From an uncultured Roseibium sp. (lineage in GTDB: Bacteria > Pseudomonadota > Alphaproteobacteria > Rhizobiales > Stappiaceae): 64,000 nt of DNA. This document shows positions 41,257-50,924 of the stretch, piece after piece. The stretch is from contig NZ_OY780958.1 in NCBI RefSeq assembly GCF_963675985.1, positions 2,232,001 to 2,296,000 of the forward strand. The letters run 5' to 3'. Below the pieces are notes generated by a model. The model was not told the origin of the DNA. It ran no database searches and saw only the letters and a program-made list of their open reading frames with translations. Made by a program: the position numbers and the translations under genes. Numbering within the stretch: the stretch's first letter is position 1; each line of letters begins with the position of its first letter.

Positions 41257-43251
41257 TCAGTCGGAGACCTCTTCGGCAGAAGACAGAAACCGGACGCCGG
41301 CTCGTGTTGCGCTGACCCAAACAATTTCGCCAAGCTGTGTCCCCTTTTCCCCGAAGATCCGGATCGTTTTCCCTTCATCTTCAGGCTTCGCCCCATTTAT
41401 TCCCAATCCGCCGGACGACACATCAACGACCGTCACATCCCGGATCTCGTCGTCGATTTCAATCTGGATTCGGTCATCGACCAAGGTACGAACGAAATTG
41501 CGTTTTTCGGCACCGGCAAGTTCGTTCTTGAAAGCGTTCGACAGCGCATTGAGCTGCACGAGGACCTCTTCACTTGCCTTGTCCAGATCGATAAGGGCTT
41601 CGAATGCGCTTTCTCGATGATCCTCACCAGCTTCTATCGCCTTGAGCGCCCGTTTTGCGGCTTCGTGTACCTGTTGGTGCGGTTCGGCAAGGGCGGAGAA
41701 TGCCGGATGGTCGCGAATGGGGTCGATTTCAATCTTGTCGTACCATTTCCCAAGTCTGCAATTGTGATGATCCGGGACGTCTTTGGACTTCGTCTCCGCA
41801 TGCCCGGTGACCGCATCAACGATCTGTTTCTTGAACATGATGTGATCGATCTTCGCCATTTCGCACAGGGAGATCGGCGATTCAGGTGCAAACCAGTCCT
41901 GGGCGGACGCGGTGAACTCATCGTTGCAACTTTGCAGAATTTCACTGACATGAGTGAGCCGAGTGTCGTTTTCGCTCGTCAGATGCGCCACGTCACCGAC
42001 CCGGACGGCGATCTCCTGACTTGCTTCCATCTGCTGATTCAATATTTCGGATATCTGCTGCATCCGGTCGGTGACCGCCGAGATTTGTCCGTCCATCTGT
42101 TCGATCAGGTCATTCGCCTTGCTGATCGCGTCTTCCCCTTCGAGGACGGATTGGCGGGATTCACTCATGGTCGACTGGATCGCCGCGACCCCGGATTTAA
42201 GCAGGGATATCCTGTTTGAAATATCATCGGTCGCGCGTGCGGATTGTTGGGCGAGGCTCTTAACCTCGGATGCGACGACGGCAAACCCCTTGCCTGCTTC
42301 GCCTGCGCGGGCAGCTTCGATGGTTGCGTTTAGGGCCAGGAGGTTTGTCTGATCCGCGATGTTTTGGATCACCGACAGGAAATCGCCGATTTGCTCGGAG
42401 GCTTCGTTCAGCTCGTTCAGGCTTCCAGCCGATCCCTCCGATGTAGAGGAAATCTTCGCGATTGCGCCCGCCACCTGGCGCATGGCCTGAAGACCGGCAG
42501 CTGCCGAACTGCTGGTTTCTTCCGCATCCGCCGCGGCATTGGTGCTTCTTTCGGATATCTCCCTGACCGAGGTAGCCAGCTGATCGATTGCCGACGAAAT
42601 GGTCTGCGCGCCATCTGCGGCCATGGTTGTGTTCCGGCTGAGATGGGCCATGCTCATGGTAATTGCGTTGATCTGGTGCGTCGTGGAGGCCAGATTGCCG
42701 AGATTGTTCAGGCTCAGCTCTTCGGTTTGTTTTCGCCGCTCATTTTCAAGGGTGCCCCTCTCAAAGGCTTCATTGGCATGAATCATATCGATGAAAATGC
42801 GCGAAATCAGGGTCTGTATAAGCGCCGTCATCCGTTTGGCGGAGAGCCGGTTCTTGCCGATGAGAACCGGTATGGCTTCATTCAACAAACGGCCATACGA
42901 CGCGATGTACCAGCGCATCGGCAACCCCACCCGGATGTGCGCCTCACCCACACGGATGGCCCTGCCCTGAAACGCAAGATCCAGTTCGTTTTGAAACAGA
43001 AATTCCCAGTGTTTTATCTGAGCCGATTTCAAATCCTCGGAATGGCTTCCCGTTCGGTCGAGGATTTTCTGCAGTTCCGGAGTTGCCGCGACGGACTCAT
43101 AAAATCGGGTCAGGATGTCCGGCATTTCCGATTTCAAAGCTGTCCAGACATCGCGAGTTGGCACGTCTTTAAGCGTATCCGGATTCATGAAGTCAAAAAC
43201 GCTGCTTTGACTGCTCGCCTTGCTATGCTGTTTTGCGGTAGATCGCACCAC
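41257..43251 (-). CDS. Soluble chemoreceptor: protoglobin - MCP signalling - CZB - PilZ
   Basis: 664 residues without membrane segments. Residues about 18-165 are a globin-coupled sensor (protoglobin); proximal-His candidate H105 lies in VGEAHIRVGLPMRWYI. About 180-440 is the MCP coiled coil, with the conserved hairpin tip near 290-325 (ADQTNLLALNATIEAARAGEAGKGFAVVA). About 460-530 is a CZB zinc-binding domain with H470, C498 (NCRLGKWY), H515 and H525. About 580-655 is a PilZ domain with both c-di-GMP motifs, RNFVR (584-588) and DVSSGG (610-615). It should sense O2 through heme, zinc or oxidants through CZB, and c-di-GMP through PilZ, and signal to CheA. No che genes are adjacent. Confidence 0.9.
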   Translation of the reverse strand: MVRSTAKQHSKASSQSSVFDFMNPDTLKDVPTRDVWTALKSEMPDILTRFYESVAATPELQKILDRTGSHSEDLKSAQIKHWEFLFQNELDLAFQGRAIRVGEAHIRVGLPMRWYIASYGRLLNEAIPVLIGKNRLSAKRMTALIQTLISRIFIDMIHANEAFERGTLENERRKQTEELSLNNLGNLASTTHQINAITMSMAHLSRNTTMAADGAQTISSAIDQLATSVREISERSTNAAADAEETSSSAAAGLQAMRQVAGAIAKISSTSEGSAGSLNELNEASEQIGDFLSVIQNIADQTNLLALNATIEAARAGEAGKGFAVVASEVKSLAQQSARATDDISNRISLLKSGVAAIQSTMSESRQSVLEGEDAISKANDLIEQMDGQISAVTDRMQQISEILNQQMEASQEIAVRVGDVAHLTSENDTRLTHVSEILQSCNDEFTASAQDWFAPESPISLCEMAKIDHIMFKKQIVDAVTGHAETKSKDVPDHHNCRLGKWYDKIEIDPIRDHPAFSALAEPHQQVHEAAKRALKAIEAGEDHRESAFEALIDLDKASEEVLVQLNALSNAFKNELAGAEKRNFVRTLVDDRIQIEIDDEIRDVTVVDVSSGGLGINGAKPEDEGKTIRIFGEKGTQLGEIVWVSATRAGVRFLSSAEEVSD

Positions 43252-43551
43252 GGCCCCCTATAGGTAGAAATCACAATAAATGAGGGGCTCCATGGATAAT
43301 TTTCGGTTAACATATTTAATTTGATAAATATTCTTGGCTTAGAGAACGACCCAGGCGAGGACTTATTATTATATTATATGTATAATATATTATTCTCCGG
43401 CGCCGCCTTGCCAATTTATACGTATTCATACTTATAAAAACAGAGCGCAATTTTCAGACTAACTGGTCTGGCTTGGAATTCAGACGACTGGTCCCGGGTT
43501 TTGCGAGTACAGCCTCTCCCGCGAATGCCAGCATGCGCTCCGGAACAGGTT
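43252..43551. promoter_or_regulatory. AT-rich gap upstream of the chemoreceptor with an 18-bp palindrome
   Basis: 300 bp between the ABC transporter stop and the chemoreceptor start, both on the minus strand. ATATTATA-TG-TATAATAT at 43,371-43,388 is a perfect palindrome inside an A/T-only run of about 25 bp. It could be a promoter element or a site for an AT-binding regulator. Further A/T-rich sequence lies at 43,300-43,335 and 43,420-43,440. No gene seen. Confidence 0.45.
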
Positions 43552-45384
43552 CTATACGGCGGCTGCCTGACTGACCGAATTTGCTTTTTTCGCCTCATCC
43601 GACTTGCCGCTCCCTTCCTGGAACTGCAATTCGCACAGGCGCCGATAAATGCCGTCTTCAGCATAAAGGCTGTCGTGGGTACCGCTTTCCACCAACCGGC
43701 CGCGATCCAGCACATGGATCGTATCCGCGTGGCGAACGGTTGCCAGCCGGTGAGCGATCACCAGCGTTGTCCGGCCTTTCATCAGGCGCGCCAGAGCGGC
43801 CTGGACCTTGGTCTCGGATTCCGCATCCAGCGCCGAGGTTGCCTCGTCGAGCAGTAGGATCGGCGCGTCGCGCAGCATGGCGCGCGCGATGGCGACCCGC
43901 TGGCGCTGGCCTCCGGAGAGCCGTCCGCCACCCTCACCCGCCGGAGCATCGTAGCCTCCCGGAATGTCCATGATGAAGTCGTGGGCATTGGCATCGCGGG
44001 CTGCCTGCTCGATCTCGGCATCGCTTGCACCCGGCCGACCCAGCGCGATGTTGTCGCGAATGCTCATGTCGAACAGGAACGTATCCTGGGTGACCACGGC
44101 GATGTGCGCGCGCAAGGACGCGATGGTGACGTCCTTCGTGTTCTGGCCGTCAATGAGAATCTGGCCGCTGTCGGGTTCGTAGAACCGCTCGATCAGGCTG
44201 AAGACCGTCGACTTGCCGGCTCCCGACGCTCCGACCAGCGCAGTGGTCCTGCCCGGCTCGGCAACCATCGTCAGGCCGTTGAGCGCCGCGCTCTCGCCGT
44301 AGGAGAAGCGGACGTCGTCGAATCGGATTTCGCCGCCCGTCACCGAAAGTTCGGGGGCATCCGGCCCATCGGTCAGTTCCGGCACATCGTCGATCAGCTC
44401 GTACATCAGCCGGACGCCGACAAGGTTATTGTTCAGGTTCACATGGAGCCGCGCCAGCCGCTTGGCCGGTTCATAAGCAAGCAGAAGCGCGGTGATAAAC
44501 GCAAAGAACGCGCCCGGATCCTGATCGAGTTCCACGACGCTGTAACCGCCGTAAAGGATCACCAGAGCGATGGCAAAGCCGCCGAGCGTCTCCATCAGGG
44601 GCGACGTGCGCGCCGTCAGCGACGTGATCTTGTCGGCCCGGTGCTGGACAGCGCTGATCGCCTTGTTCATCCGTGTCCGCATGTCGTCTTCCATGCCGAA
44701 CGCCTTGACGATCCGGATACCGATGGCCGTTTCCTGCAAGGTACCCAGAATCTGCGTCACCGATACGAACTGCGACTTGGCATGCTTGCGGACGCGGCGC
44801 ACCAGAACGGAAACCCCGAGAACGGCCGGGGGCATGATCAGAAGGGCAAAAGCGCTCATGGTCGGGTTCTGGACGATCATGACCCCCACGAGAGCCAGGA
44901 TCGTCAGAACATCCCGTCCGACGCTGACAACCAGCATATCGAGAACGCCGCGGGCCGCCTTCGTGTTGTGCTGGACACGGGCCGACAGATCACCTACCGG
45001 GGTGCGGTCGAAATAGGCAAGATCCTGCTCGGTAATGCGCTGAAACATGCGGCGCTGGCAATCGGCTATGATCGCGTTGCCGATCCGACTCAGGATCACC
45101 ATCTGGCCGTAGGTCGAGGCGCCCTTGATCGTGAAGATCACCATGACAAGTCCGGCGATCAGATAGACCATGAAGACGTCGCGGTTGATGAAGACCTGAT
45201 TGATGACGTCCTTCATGATCCACGCGCTGGCCGCCGTGGATCCCGCGACCATCGCCATGCAGATGAATGCCAGGATATAGCGCGACACATATTGGGAGGC
45301 GTTTTCCAGAACCAGGCGCCGGATGAGCTGCGCCGCGCCCTCCGGGTCCTTGAACATCTGCCAGTTTGCAGGATTTACCCGCAT
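43552..45384 (-). CDS. ABC exporter, fused permease/ATPase (MsbA/lipid-multidrug type)
   Basis: 610 residues; six membrane helices in residues about 35-310, then an ATPase domain. Walker A GASGAGKST 385-393, Q-loop near 433, signature LSGGQ 489-493, Walker B LLLDE 510-514, H-loop H545. The half-transporter works as a homodimer. MsbA-like lipid A or phospholipid flipping is most likely, given general similarity and linkage to aspS; a drug-export role cannot be excluded. The start codon of the annotated frame is ATG 45,384. Lies 65 bp downstream of aspS on the same strand. Confidence 0.88.
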   Translation of the reverse strand: MRVNPANWQMFKDPEGAAQLIRRLVLENASQYVSRYILAFICMAMVAGSTAASAWIMKDVINQVFINRDVFMVYLIAGLVMVIFTIKGASTYGQMVILSRIGNAIIADCQRRMFQRITEQDLAYFDRTPVGDLSARVQHNTKAARGVLDMLVVSVGRDVLTILALVGVMIVQNPTMSAFALLIMPPAVLGVSVLVRRVRKHAKSQFVSVTQILGTLQETAIGIRIVKAFGMEDDMRTRMNKAISAVQHRADKITSLTARTSPLMETLGGFAIALVILYGGYSVVELDQDPGAFFAFITALLLAYEPAKRLARLHVNLNNNLVGVRLMYELIDDVPELTDGPDAPELSVTGGEIRFDDVRFSYGESAALNGLTMVAEPGRTTALVGASGAGKSTVFSLIERFYEPDSGQILIDGQNTKDVTIASLRAHIAVVTQDTFLFDMSIRDNIALGRPGASDAEIEQAARDANAHDFIMDIPGGYDAPAGEGGGRLSGGQRQRVAIARAMLRDAPILLLDEATSALDAESETKVQAALARLMKGRTTLVIAHRLATVRHADTIHVLDRGRLVESGTHDSLYAEDGIYRRLCELQFQEGSGKSDEAKKANSVSQAAAV

Positions 45385-45449
45385 TTATCGCCTTTCATGC
45401 CGAAAGGGCCGGTCTTTTCGGCCCTCGTCCCGACGTTTCATCAGAAGGC

Positions 45450-47231
45450 TCAAGCCTCCGGCAAGTTGAGCCGGATGTTCAGTTCACGCAAGTGCTGCAT
45501 CTCCGGTTCGGACGGAGCCCCCATCATCAGGTCCTCGGCACGCTGGTTCATCGGGAACATGATGACCTCGCGGATGTTGATCTCGTCGGCCAGCAGCATG
45601 ACGATGCGGTCGATCCCGGCCGCGCAGCCACCGTGCGGCGGGGCGCCGTACTGGAATGCCGTTGCCATGCCCCCGAAGCGCCTGTCGACCTCTTCGTTGC
45701 TGTAGCCGGCGATTTCGAACGCCTTGTACATGATCTCGAGGCGATGGTTCCGGATCGCACCCGACAGGAGTTCGTGCCCGTTACAGGTCAGGTCGTACTG
45801 ATAGCCCCGGACATCCAGCGGATCGCCCTGAAGCGCTTCCATACCGCCCTGGGGCATGGAGAACGGGTTGTGTTCGAAGTCGATCTCGCCGGTGTCCTCG
45901 TCGCGCGCGAAAATCGGGAAATCCACGATCCAGGCGAACTCGAACTTGTTGAGATCGGAAAGGTTCAGCTCTTCGCCGATGATGTTGCGCGCCTTGGCGG
46001 CAACACGCTCGAAGCTTGCCGGTTTCCCGCCGAGGAAGAAGGCGGCATCGCCGACCTCCAGGCCGAGCTGGACGCGGATCGCCTCGGTGCGCTCCGGACC
46101 GATGTTCTTGGCCAGCGGACCGGCGGCTTCCATGGAGCCGTCCTCGGCCTTGCGCCAGAAGATGTAGCCCATGCCCGGAAGACCTTCTTCCTGGGCGAAC
46201 TTGTTCATCCGGTCGCAGAACTTGCGGCTGCCGCCCTTCGGCGCCGGAATCGCGCGGATTTCCGTGCCCGGCTGCTCCAGGAGCTTGGCGAAAATGGCAA
46301 AGCCGGAGCCGGCGAAATGCTCCGACACGATTTGCATCTTGATCGGGTTGCGCAGGTCCGGCTTGTCGGAGCCGTACCAAAGCATGGAATCCTTGTAGGC
46401 GATCTGCTGCCAGCCCCGGTTGACCGGGCGCCCGCCACCGAATTTCTCGAAGCAGCCAGCCAGCACCGGCTCCATGGTGTCGAACACATCCTGCTGGGTG
46501 ACGAAGGACATTTCCACGTCGAGCTGGTAGAAGTCCGTCGGCGAGCGGTCGGCCCGCGGGTCTTCATCGCGGAAGCAGGGCGCGATCTGGAAATATCTGT
46601 CGAAGCCCGACACCATGATCAGCTGCTTGAACTGCTGCGGAGCCTGCGGCAGAGCGTAGAACTTGCCCGGATGGAGACGCGACGGCACCAGGAAGTCACG
46701 CGCGCCTTCCGGCGAGGACGCGGTGAGGATCGGCGTCTGGAATTCGTTGAAACCGATGTCCCACATGCGCTGACGAAGGTCGGCGACCACCTGGGAGCGC
46801 AGGATGATGTTGTTGTGAAGCTTTTCCCGGCGCAGATCCAGATAGCGGTGCTTCAGGCGCACTTCTTCCGGATAGTCCAGCTCGCCGAAGACCGGCAGCG
46901 GCAGTTCCTTGGCCGCGCCGAGGACTTCCATGTCGCGGATGAAGATTTCGACCTCGCCGGTCGGCAGTTCCGGATTGATGGTTTCCTCGGTGCGCTTCTT
47001 CACATCGCCGTCGATGCGAATGCACCATTCGGAGCGCACGGTTTCGGCCAGATTGAAGGCGGAGGAATCCGGATCGACCACACACTGGGTGATGCCGTAA
47101 TGGTCGCGCAGATCGATGAACAGCAGGCCCCCGTGATCGCGGACACGGTGAACCCATCCGGACAGGCGCGTCGTTTCGCCAACATGGGTTGCGCGCAGAT
47201 CGCCGCAGGTGTGACTACGGTAGGGGTGCAT
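45450..47231 (-). CDS. aspS: Aspartate--tRNA(Asp/Asn) ligase
   Basis: 593 residues, usual bacterial-type length. N-terminal OB anticodon-binding domain (MHPYRSHTCGDLRATHVGETTRLSGWVHRVRDHGGLLFIDLRDHYGITQCV). The class II core has motif 2 CFRDEDPRADRSPTDFYQLDVEMSF and motif 3 PHGGCAAGIDRIVMLL. The bacterial GAD insertion lies between them (QEEGLPGMGYIFWRK). Alphaproteobacterial enzymes of this type are often non-discriminating and also charge tRNA-Asn when AsnRS is absent; which holds here cannot be decided. Cytoplasmic, essential. Confidence 0.97.
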   Translation of the reverse strand: MHPYRSHTCGDLRATHVGETTRLSGWVHRVRDHGGLLFIDLRDHYGITQCVVDPDSSAFNLAETVRSEWCIRIDGDVKKRTEETINPELPTGEVEIFIRDMEVLGAAKELPLPVFGELDYPEEVRLKHRYLDLRREKLHNNIILRSQVVADLRQRMWDIGFNEFQTPILTASSPEGARDFLVPSRLHPGKFYALPQAPQQFKQLIMVSGFDRYFQIAPCFRDEDPRADRSPTDFYQLDVEMSFVTQQDVFDTMEPVLAGCFEKFGGGRPVNRGWQQIAYKDSMLWYGSDKPDLRNPIKMQIVSEHFAGSGFAIFAKLLEQPGTEIRAIPAPKGGSRKFCDRMNKFAQEEGLPGMGYIFWRKAEDGSMEAAGPLAKNIGPERTEAIRVQLGLEVGDAAFFLGGKPASFERVAAKARNIIGEELNLSDLNKFEFAWIVDFPIFARDEDTGEIDFEHNPFSMPQGGMEALQGDPLDVRGYQYDLTCNGHELLSGAIRNHRLEIMYKAFEIAGYSNEEVDRRFGGMATAFQYGAPPHGGCAAGIDRIVMLLADEINIREVIMFPMNQRAEDLMMGAPSEPEMQHLRELNIRLNLPEA

Positions 47232-47402
47232 GTATTCCTCGACTGGTTCGAAAACAAACAGAATTCGTTCGCGCCCTCACCTGAGAGGGCCACGCCGGCT
47301 GGAAAAACTACGTCGGCGACATAAAGTCAAGGGACGGCCCGCCACAGTGCCCCGGTTTCGAAGCTCAATTTTAACGGAAAGGAACCATGTACGGCGCCAA
47401 AG

Positions 47403-48026
47403 TCAATCCACCGCCTGCAACAGCGGATGCCACTGTCCGCGGATTTCGTGGGACTTGGCATCGTGGTAGTCGAACACCCCTGCTCCGGCCGCGGCATGCT
47501 TGGCGTAAAGCACCCGGTCCGATATGCGACAAAGCACCGGGTAGCCCTCGTCCGCCAGCTTCCGTTCCAGTTCCGCGACCTGAGTGGAGCGGCGGGTGAC
47601 CCGGTTGGCGACCAGATGAATGTCCGCCTTGCCCTTGCGCACGCGCTTGATCTCGGAAATCCCGTTCAGGAAGCGGATGGTCGCATCCCAGTCGAACACC
47701 GACGGCAGGACCGGCACGACGATGTCGGAGGCTTCGGAAATCAGCGTCTTGGCGAGTTCGCTACGCAAGCCGCCGGGACCGTCGATCACCACAGCATCGA
47801 GGTCCTTGAGTTTCTGGCCGATGGCTTCGGCCTTGGTCCAGTTCAGGCCCTCGATCGCGGCTAAGTCTTTCGGGCGCCGTTTTGTCCATGCCAGGCTCGA
47901 CTTCTGCCGGTCGGCGTCGGCGAGCGCCACGTCCTCACCCCGGGCGGCAAGGGCGGCGGCGAGATTCGTGGCGACGGTCGTTTTGCCGCATCCGCCCTTC
48001 GAATTGACCACGAGAATCTTCCGCAT
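47403..48026 (-). CDS. Orphan ParA/MinD-family ATPase
   Basis: 207 residues. Deviant Walker A KGGCGKTT at residues 10-17 (MRKILVVNSKGGCGKTTVATNLAAALAARGEDVALADADRQKSSLAW), Walker A' D-A-D-R-Q, and Walker B AVVIDGPGGLRSELAKTLI. The C-terminal part VANRVTRRSTQVAELERKLADEGYPVLCRISDRVLYAKHAAAGAGVFD is typical of small stand-alone ParA proteins. No ParB gene is adjacent and no parS-like cluster is visible, so it is not the chromosomal partition ATPase. Such orphans often position protein complexes (chemoreceptor arrays, carboxysomes, type IV pili); the cargo here is unknown. Confidence 0.85.
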   Translation of the reverse strand: MRKILVVNSKGGCGKTTVATNLAAALAARGEDVALADADRQKSSLAWTKRRPKDLAAIEGLNWTKAEAIGQKLKDLDAVVIDGPGGLRSELAKTLISEASDIVVPVLPSVFDWDATIRFLNGISEIKRVRKGKADIHLVANRVTRRSTQVAELERKLADEGYPVLCRISDRVLYAKHAAAGAGVFDYHDAKSHEIRGQWHPLLQAVD

Positions 48027-48185
48027 CCCTACCTCCCTTAACGTAAGGCGCCCGCCGCAACGCCGATTGTACTAATTACCACCCCAAATAGGCGCACTTA
48101 ATGCACTTTTTCAAGGGTAAGCTTTTGCAAACGCACCATTTCGTGGCGACAAAGCGGCAGGACTGAGGTATACGTCGTCGTCACC

Positions 48186-49382
48186 ATGGAAGATGTGATT
48201 ACAACGACAAAAGACCTTGCCGCTGCCTGCCAGCGCCTTTCGTCTCATGATTATGTGACCGTCGATACCGAATTCCTTCGGGAGACGACGTTTTGGCCCA
48301 AACTGTGTGTCATCCAGATGGCAGGACCAGGCATGGCCTTCATCGTCGATGCGCTGGCGGAAGGACTGGACCTTGCGCCGTTCTTCGACCTCATGCGCAA
48401 TGAAGACGTCACCAAGGTCTTTCATGCCGCCCGCCAGGACATCGAGATCGTCTACCATCTGGGCGGCCTGATTCCCGCGCCGCTGTTCGACAGCCAGGTT
48501 GCGGCCATGGTCTGCGGCTTTGGCGATTCCATTTCCTACGATCAGCTGATCTACAAGGTGACCGGCGCGCAAATCGACAAGTCGTCGCGGTTCACCGACT
48601 GGGCCCGGCGTCCGCTCACCAAGAAGCAGCTGGATTACGCACTGGCGGACGTCACCCACCTGCGTGACGCCTATCAGTTCCTGAAGGCCAATCTTGCCGA
48701 ACAGGACCGCAGTCACTGGGTTCAGGACGAGATGAAGGTCCTGACCTCCGAAGGCACCTACCGGACTGAACCGGCCAATGCCTGGCAACGCCTGAAGATG
48801 CGGGTCCGCAAGCCGGTCGAACTGGCGGTGATGAAGGAAATCGCTGCATGGCGGGAGACGGAAGCGCAGACGCGTAACGTGCCACGCAGCCGGGTCCTGA
48901 AGGACGACGCGATTTACGAGATCGCCGCCCAGCAGCCGCAGTCCTCTGAGGCGCTCGGCAGGCTTCGAACCATCCCGCGCGGCTTTGAACGCTCCAAGTC
49001 CGCGGACGACATTCTGAAGGCTGTTCGCGCCGCGCTGGCCATTCCGCGCGACCAGTTGCCGAGATTGCCCAAGGGCCGCGCGGCCCCGGACGGTTCGGCT
49101 GCCGCGGTCGACCTGCTCAAGGTCCTGCTCAAACTTGTCAGCGAAGCCAACGGCGTTGCCGCGAAGGTGATTGCCACGGTCGATGAACTGGAAAAGATCG
49201 CCGCCGACGACAATGCGGATGTGGCCGCACTGAAGGGCTGGCGCCGGGAATTGTTCGGTGAAGTCGCGCTGAAACTCAAGCGTGGTGAAGTCGCTCTGGC
49301 GTTCCAGAACCGGCAGATCGTTGCCCTCGAGCAGACAGGTTCCGAGCAACAGGTGTCCTCATCGACACAGGCCGCCGAATAA
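48186..49382 (+). CDS. rnd: Ribonuclease D
   Basis: 398-residue DEDD 3'-5' exoribonuclease. The motifs are visible: Exo I VTVDTEFLRE (D and E), Exo II KVFHAARQDIEIV (D), Exo III LDYALADVTHL (D plus the preceding Tyr of the DEDDy subtype). An HRDC domain follows (VMKEIAAWRETEAQTRNVPRSRVLKDDAIYEIAAQQP, about 217-255). It trims tRNA and other stable RNA precursors. Divergent from the ParA gene, convergent with ppx 23 bp downstream. The 159-bp upstream gap is moderately AT-rich and likely carries both promoters. Confidence 0.93.
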   Translation: MEDVITTTKDLAAACQRLSSHDYVTVDTEFLRETTFWPKLCVIQMAGPGMAFIVDALAEGLDLAPFFDLMRNEDVTKVFHAARQDIEIVYHLGGLIPAPLFDSQVAAMVCGFGDSISYDQLIYKVTGAQIDKSSRFTDWARRPLTKKQLDYALADVTHLRDAYQFLKANLAEQDRSHWVQDEMKVLTSEGTYRTEPANAWQRLKMRVRKPVELAVMKEIAAWRETEAQTRNVPRSRVLKDDAIYEIAAQQPQSSEALGRLRTIPRGFERSKSADDILKAVRAALAIPRDQLPRLPKGRAAPDGSAAAVDLLKVLLKLVSEANGVAAKVIATVDELEKIAADDNADVAALKGWRRELFGEVALKLKRGEVALAFQNRQIVALEQTGSEQQVSSSTQAAE

Positions 49383-49405
49383 GCTTGGGCAACCCACCGT
49401 GCCGA

Positions 49406-50923
49406 TCAGCCGACTGCGATCGAACAGCCGCTCTTGAATAGCCGGGCAAACTGTTTGAACCGCTTCATCAGGCGTTCCCCGTCGAGGGTGGCAAGCTTTG
49501 GCGGCAATGTCATCACCAGGTCGTCCGATGCCTTCGTGATCGTGACGTGCGGCAACACCCCTTCCATAGAGGCGGTGAGCAGAGACGCCACCCGCATGGC
49601 CGCCCCCAGGATCCGCGCCCGGTCGCGCAAGCGGTCGGTGAAAAGCTTGCGGATGACCGGCGAGAGCGCGCCCTCCCCCAGCCCCTGGTGCCTGTAGAAT
49701 ACGGATGCGGCCAGAAAGGCCCTGCCCGCGTGGTCGAGCCCAACGAACGCCGCGTTGGAGATGATGTTCAGGCTCTGCTCGCCGCGATAGTCGGGATGGG
49801 CCCGCCAGCCGATATCCGACAGCAGGCAGGCGGCATGGCGCAACCGGCGTTCGGATCCGTTCTCATCGATTCCCAGTTCGGCGAAGATGCTGTCGGTCCA
49901 GCCGATCAGCTCCTCGGCGAATTCCGGAGACCGAGCCCGCAGAACGGCAAGCTCGCGAGCCGCCTCGATCAACGGGTCCTGCTCCTGCAGGTCGGGCGAA
50001 AGCGCTTCATGCAGGAGACCTTCACGAACCCCGGTGGCCGACATGACCACCTTTTCCGCATTCATGGCCTGCAGGGCGCGTTCCATGACAACCGCGCCGA
50101 ACGGCACCAGCGGGCGGCGCTGCTTTGAGACCACCTCCGCGTGCGGGACATCTTCCAGATTGCGCTTCGAGATGGAGCGGCAAAAGGCAATCGCCTCTTC
50201 GGCCGGTATCTCGTAATTGTGCATCACGTGCAGGGGATAGTCGTTCTGGACCAGATGGAGACGCGCCAGCGAACGCCAGGTTCCGCCGACCGCATAGAAG
50301 GTCCGCTCTCCCGGCTCCATGCGCGGCCACGCGTAGCCCTTGAGGCTTTCGTCGGTGATCTTGCGCGCCTTTGAAACATCACCTTCCGACATTTCCTGAA
50401 GACGCAAGCCGCCCAGGGGGAACGTGCTTCCCACTCCAGGCTTGGCGTCGGACACCTCGACGAGTTCCAGACTACCACCGCCCAGGTCCCCGACGATGCC
50501 CCTGGGGCGCCAGAAGCCGGCAACCACGCCAAGGGCGGAGTAATAAGCCTCCTCGTTGCCGTTCAGAATGCGCACCTTGGCGCCGAGAATTTCCTCGACC
50601 CTGGCAACGAACCTGGAGCCGTTTTCCGCGTCACGGACGGCCGCTGTCGCAACGATATGGGTTTCCTGCACGCCGATATGATCACACAGGGCGCGCAACC
50701 GGGAGAGTTCCTTGAGCGCCAGATCGACGGACTCGTCGGCCAGCTTGCCGGTTGCCGCAACACCCCGGCCGAGACCGGCCAGGATCTTCTCGTTGAACAG
50801 CATCGTCGGTGTGCGGGCTTTTCGTTCGTAGACCACAAGGCGAACGGAGTTCGATCCGATATCGATAACCGCAACCGGTCCGGTTCCGTTCAGTCGTCCG
50901 CGGACGGATTTTCTGGCAGCCAT
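49406..50923 (-). CDS. ppx: Exopolyphosphatase, Ppx/GppA family
   Basis: 505 residues. ASKHA-fold phosphatase with VAVIDIGSNSVRLVVYERKA (phosphate 1 motif), VATAAVRDAENG, and IVGDLGGGSLELVEV (phosphate 2 motif). The C-terminal HD-like helical domain includes LSDIGWRAHPDYRGEQSLNIISNAAFVGLDHAGRAFLAASVFYRH. It releases orthophosphate from polyphosphate ends and may hydrolyse pppGpp. It starts one base after the ppk1 stop codon, so polyphosphate synthesis and breakdown are encoded in one transcript, as in many proteobacteria. Confidence 0.93.
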   Translation of the reverse strand: MAARKSVRGRLNGTGPVAVIDIGSNSVRLVVYERKARTPTMLFNEKILAGLGRGVAATGKLADESVDLALKELSRLRALCDHIGVQETHIVATAAVRDAENGSRFVARVEEILGAKVRILNGNEEAYYSALGVVAGFWRPRGIVGDLGGGSLELVEVSDAKPGVGSTFPLGGLRLQEMSEGDVSKARKITDESLKGYAWPRMEPGERTFYAVGGTWRSLARLHLVQNDYPLHVMHNYEIPAEEAIAFCRSISKRNLEDVPHAEVVSKQRRPLVPFGAVVMERALQAMNAEKVVMSATGVREGLLHEALSPDLQEQDPLIEAARELAVLRARSPEFAEELIGWTDSIFAELGIDENGSERRLRHAACLLSDIGWRAHPDYRGEQSLNIISNAAFVGLDHAGRAFLAASVFYRHQGLGEGALSPVIRKLFTDRLRDRARILGAAMRVASLLTASMEGVLPHVTITKASDDLVMTLPPKLATLDGERLMKRFKQFARLFKSGCSIAVG

Positions 50924-50924
50924 A

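Noticed and set aside
47403..48185. Chromosomal parAB/parS partition locus or replication origin
   Set aside because: No ParB gene, no parS-like repeats and no DnaA-box cluster were seen next to the ParA gene.
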